From the NCBI GenBank assembly GCA_934432595.1, contig CAKRYR010000009.1:1-64000 (forward strand): 64,000 nt of DNA, given 5' to 3'. The translations under genes were made by a program, and so were the position numbers. This document shows positions 63,094 through 64,000 of this stretch, in pieces (the first letter of the stretch is position 1; each line of letters starts with the position of its first letter). The notes under the pieces were generated by a model. That model was given only the letters and a program-made list of their open reading frames with translations, searched no databases and was not told the origin of the DNA. The DNA is from an uncultured Lachnospiraceae bacterium (GTDB lineage: Bacteria; Bacillota; Clostridia; Lachnospirales; Lachnospiraceae).

Positions 63094-63756
63094 ATGAACA
63101 GAAATATATTACAATTTAGACATGTAAGTAAATATAATAAAGGTTCTTCTGGAATTACTCTTAGCACAAAAGCCTTAAATAATATTTCATTTACTATAAA
63201 AGAGAAAAAAAGTGTAGGATTTATAATAGAAGATGATAATATAAGACGTATATTTACAGACGTTATAAGTGGACTAGAGTCACCTGATGCAGGTAAAATT
63301 CTTCTATATGATAAAGAAACTTATTTTGATGGTTACCCTTATGAAGGACTTGGTCTACTATTAAATGAGCCATCCTTTATGAATACACATGATGGATTTA
63401 GTAATTTGAAGATGCTATCTGAATATAATGAAAGCTATGAAAATGATAGGATTTCAAAAACTATGAGCTATGTTGGTCTTGATCCATTAAGCGAAACAAA
63501 AGTTTGCAACTACTCTTCTGCTATGTTTAAAAAACTTTGTTTAGCTTACGCCTTAATACCAAATAATGAATTATTGATTTTACCAGAGCCCTTTAAACAT
63601 TTGAATGAATATGCCTTAAAGGAATTCCTAAGAATATACAATAATTTACGAAACAAAAAAACAATTATATATATCGCTCCTACACACATTCATCTCGGAG
63701 GGTTATGCGATAATGTATATCTTATAGAAAATGGTGAACTTATTAAAGTTATATAA
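63094..63756 (+). CDS. Degenerate ABC-transporter ATPase-like protein lacking Walker A
   Basis: The 220-residue protein follows the ABC ATPase plan of bacitracin/lantibiotic exporters: LQFRHVSKYNKG start, Q-loop region LGLLLNEPSFMNTHDGFSNL, helix YSSAMFKKLCLAYALI in the signature place, LLILPEPFKHLNEYALKEF at Walker B, and APTHIHLGGLCDNVYLIENG at the H-loop. The Walker A place reads GFIIEDDNIRRIF with no GKS/T. The signature has lost LSGGQ, and Walker B Asp is Pro. It cannot be a normal ATPase; a regulatory or structural role, or recent decay, is possible. The reading frame is intact, with GAGG before ATG 63094. No permease gene lies beside it in the window. Confidence 0.75.
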   Translation: MNRNILQFRHVSKYNKGSSGITLSTKALNNISFTIKEKKSVGFIIEDDNIRRIFTDVISGLESPDAGKILLYDKETYFDGYPYEGLGLLLNEPSFMNTHDGFSNLKMLSEYNESYENDRISKTMSYVGLDPLSETKVCNYSSAMFKKLCLAYALIPNNELLILPEPFKHLNEYALKEFLRIYNNLRNKKTIIYIAPTHIHLGGLCDNVYLIENGELIKVI

Positions 63757-64000
63757 CATTATTTTTATTATTATATATTTTATTTAATATTTTTATTAAA
63801 TTATAATTATTCTTTTCCTATCATCTACATTATAATACATATGTAATTATTAATTATTTGAAAGGGATTTTTATTTTGAAAAAACAAAAATTAATCATGA
63901 TGTTGCCTCATCTGATGATTATCTTTAAGTAAACTTAACTTACGATGTTTTTACACAATGGACGTATGGTAAAGTTAGCCAATCATGGAAATTAAGTTTA
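63757..64000 (+). other. AT-rich end of window, possible start of a broken gene
   Basis: A GAAAGGGA site at about 63861 precedes a TTG-started frame of only 18 codons. In another frame, coding-like sequence (INHDVASSDDYL, stop, VNLTYDVFTQWTYGKVSQSW) runs to the window end with one internal stop. No family is recognised. Nothing else was seen. Confidence 0.3.

Overview
The window comes from a low-GC Firmicute (class Clostridia). It looks like a motile, spore-forming member of the Lachnospiraceae. The evidence is the AT-rich sequence with strong GGAGG ribosome sites, a full flagellar/chemotaxis operon with both CheC and FliY, FapA and DUF6115 genes next to sigD, and the spoIIGA-sigE-sigG sporulation cluster. 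The family assignment is inference from gene content and order.

Layout: (1) 1-5720, + strand: the right end of a prophage. It has a tail fibre with an S74 self-cleaving chaperone domain, small phage genes, a holin-like protein, an amidase endolysin, and a C-type-lectin-like tail protein whose 3' end looks like the variable region of a diversity-generating retroelement (DGR). Just downstream is what appears to be a frameshifted, truncated start of the DGR reverse transcriptase. A strong terminator and an orphan LexA-type box close the module. (2) 6040-7956, minus: tsf and rpsB with a structured leader and promoter. (3) 8076-9994, minus: an ECF sigma factor and an RsgI-type anti-sigma factor with Asp-rich tracts. 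(4) 10198-45232, minus: an AAA-like ATPase gene, then (reading upstream) a flagellar/chemotaxis operon of 37 genes running from flgB to a SwrB-like DUF6115 gene.

(5) 45460-51408, minus: codY, topA, dprA and comM/yifB. The order dprA-topA-codY-flgB...sigD-(swrB)-rpsB-tsf matches the Bacillus subtilis arrangement. The ECF/RsgI pair and the AAA gene are therefore extra genes between the SwrB-like gene and rpsB, and the prophage sits where pyrH-frr would be expected. (6) 51482-52315: a decayed insertion sequence with intact terminal inverted repeats and a 9-bp target duplication, and a broken amidase gene. (7) 52346-60287, minus: a VanZ-like protein, nrdR, a YlmC/YmxH protein, and a wall/surface polymer cluster (IspD/TarI cytidylyltransferase, NAD-dependent epimerase, GT2 glycosyltransferase, two CDP-glycerol glycerophosphotransferases). 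(8) 60377-62871, minus: sigG, sigE and spoIIGA, with a hairpin that can bury the sigG ribosome site and a long-spacer spoIIG-type promoter. (9) 63094-63756, +: an ABC-ATPase-like protein that lacks Walker A and has a changed Walker B.

The central operon encodes the basal body (FlgB, FlgC, FliE, FliF), switch (FliG, FliM, FliY), export apparatus (FliO, FliP, FliQ, FliR, FlhA, FlhB, FliH, FliI, FliJ), hook (FlgD, FlgE, FliK), stator (MotA, MotB, FliL, MotE-like), assembly GTPases (FlhF, FlhG), c-di-GMP brake (PilZ protein), chemotaxis relay (CheA, CheW, CheY, CheC, CheD) and the late sigma factor SigD. Flagellin, caps, hook-filament junction proteins, CheB, CheR and chemoreceptors are not in this window. 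All calls rest on reading the sequence; no database search was run.
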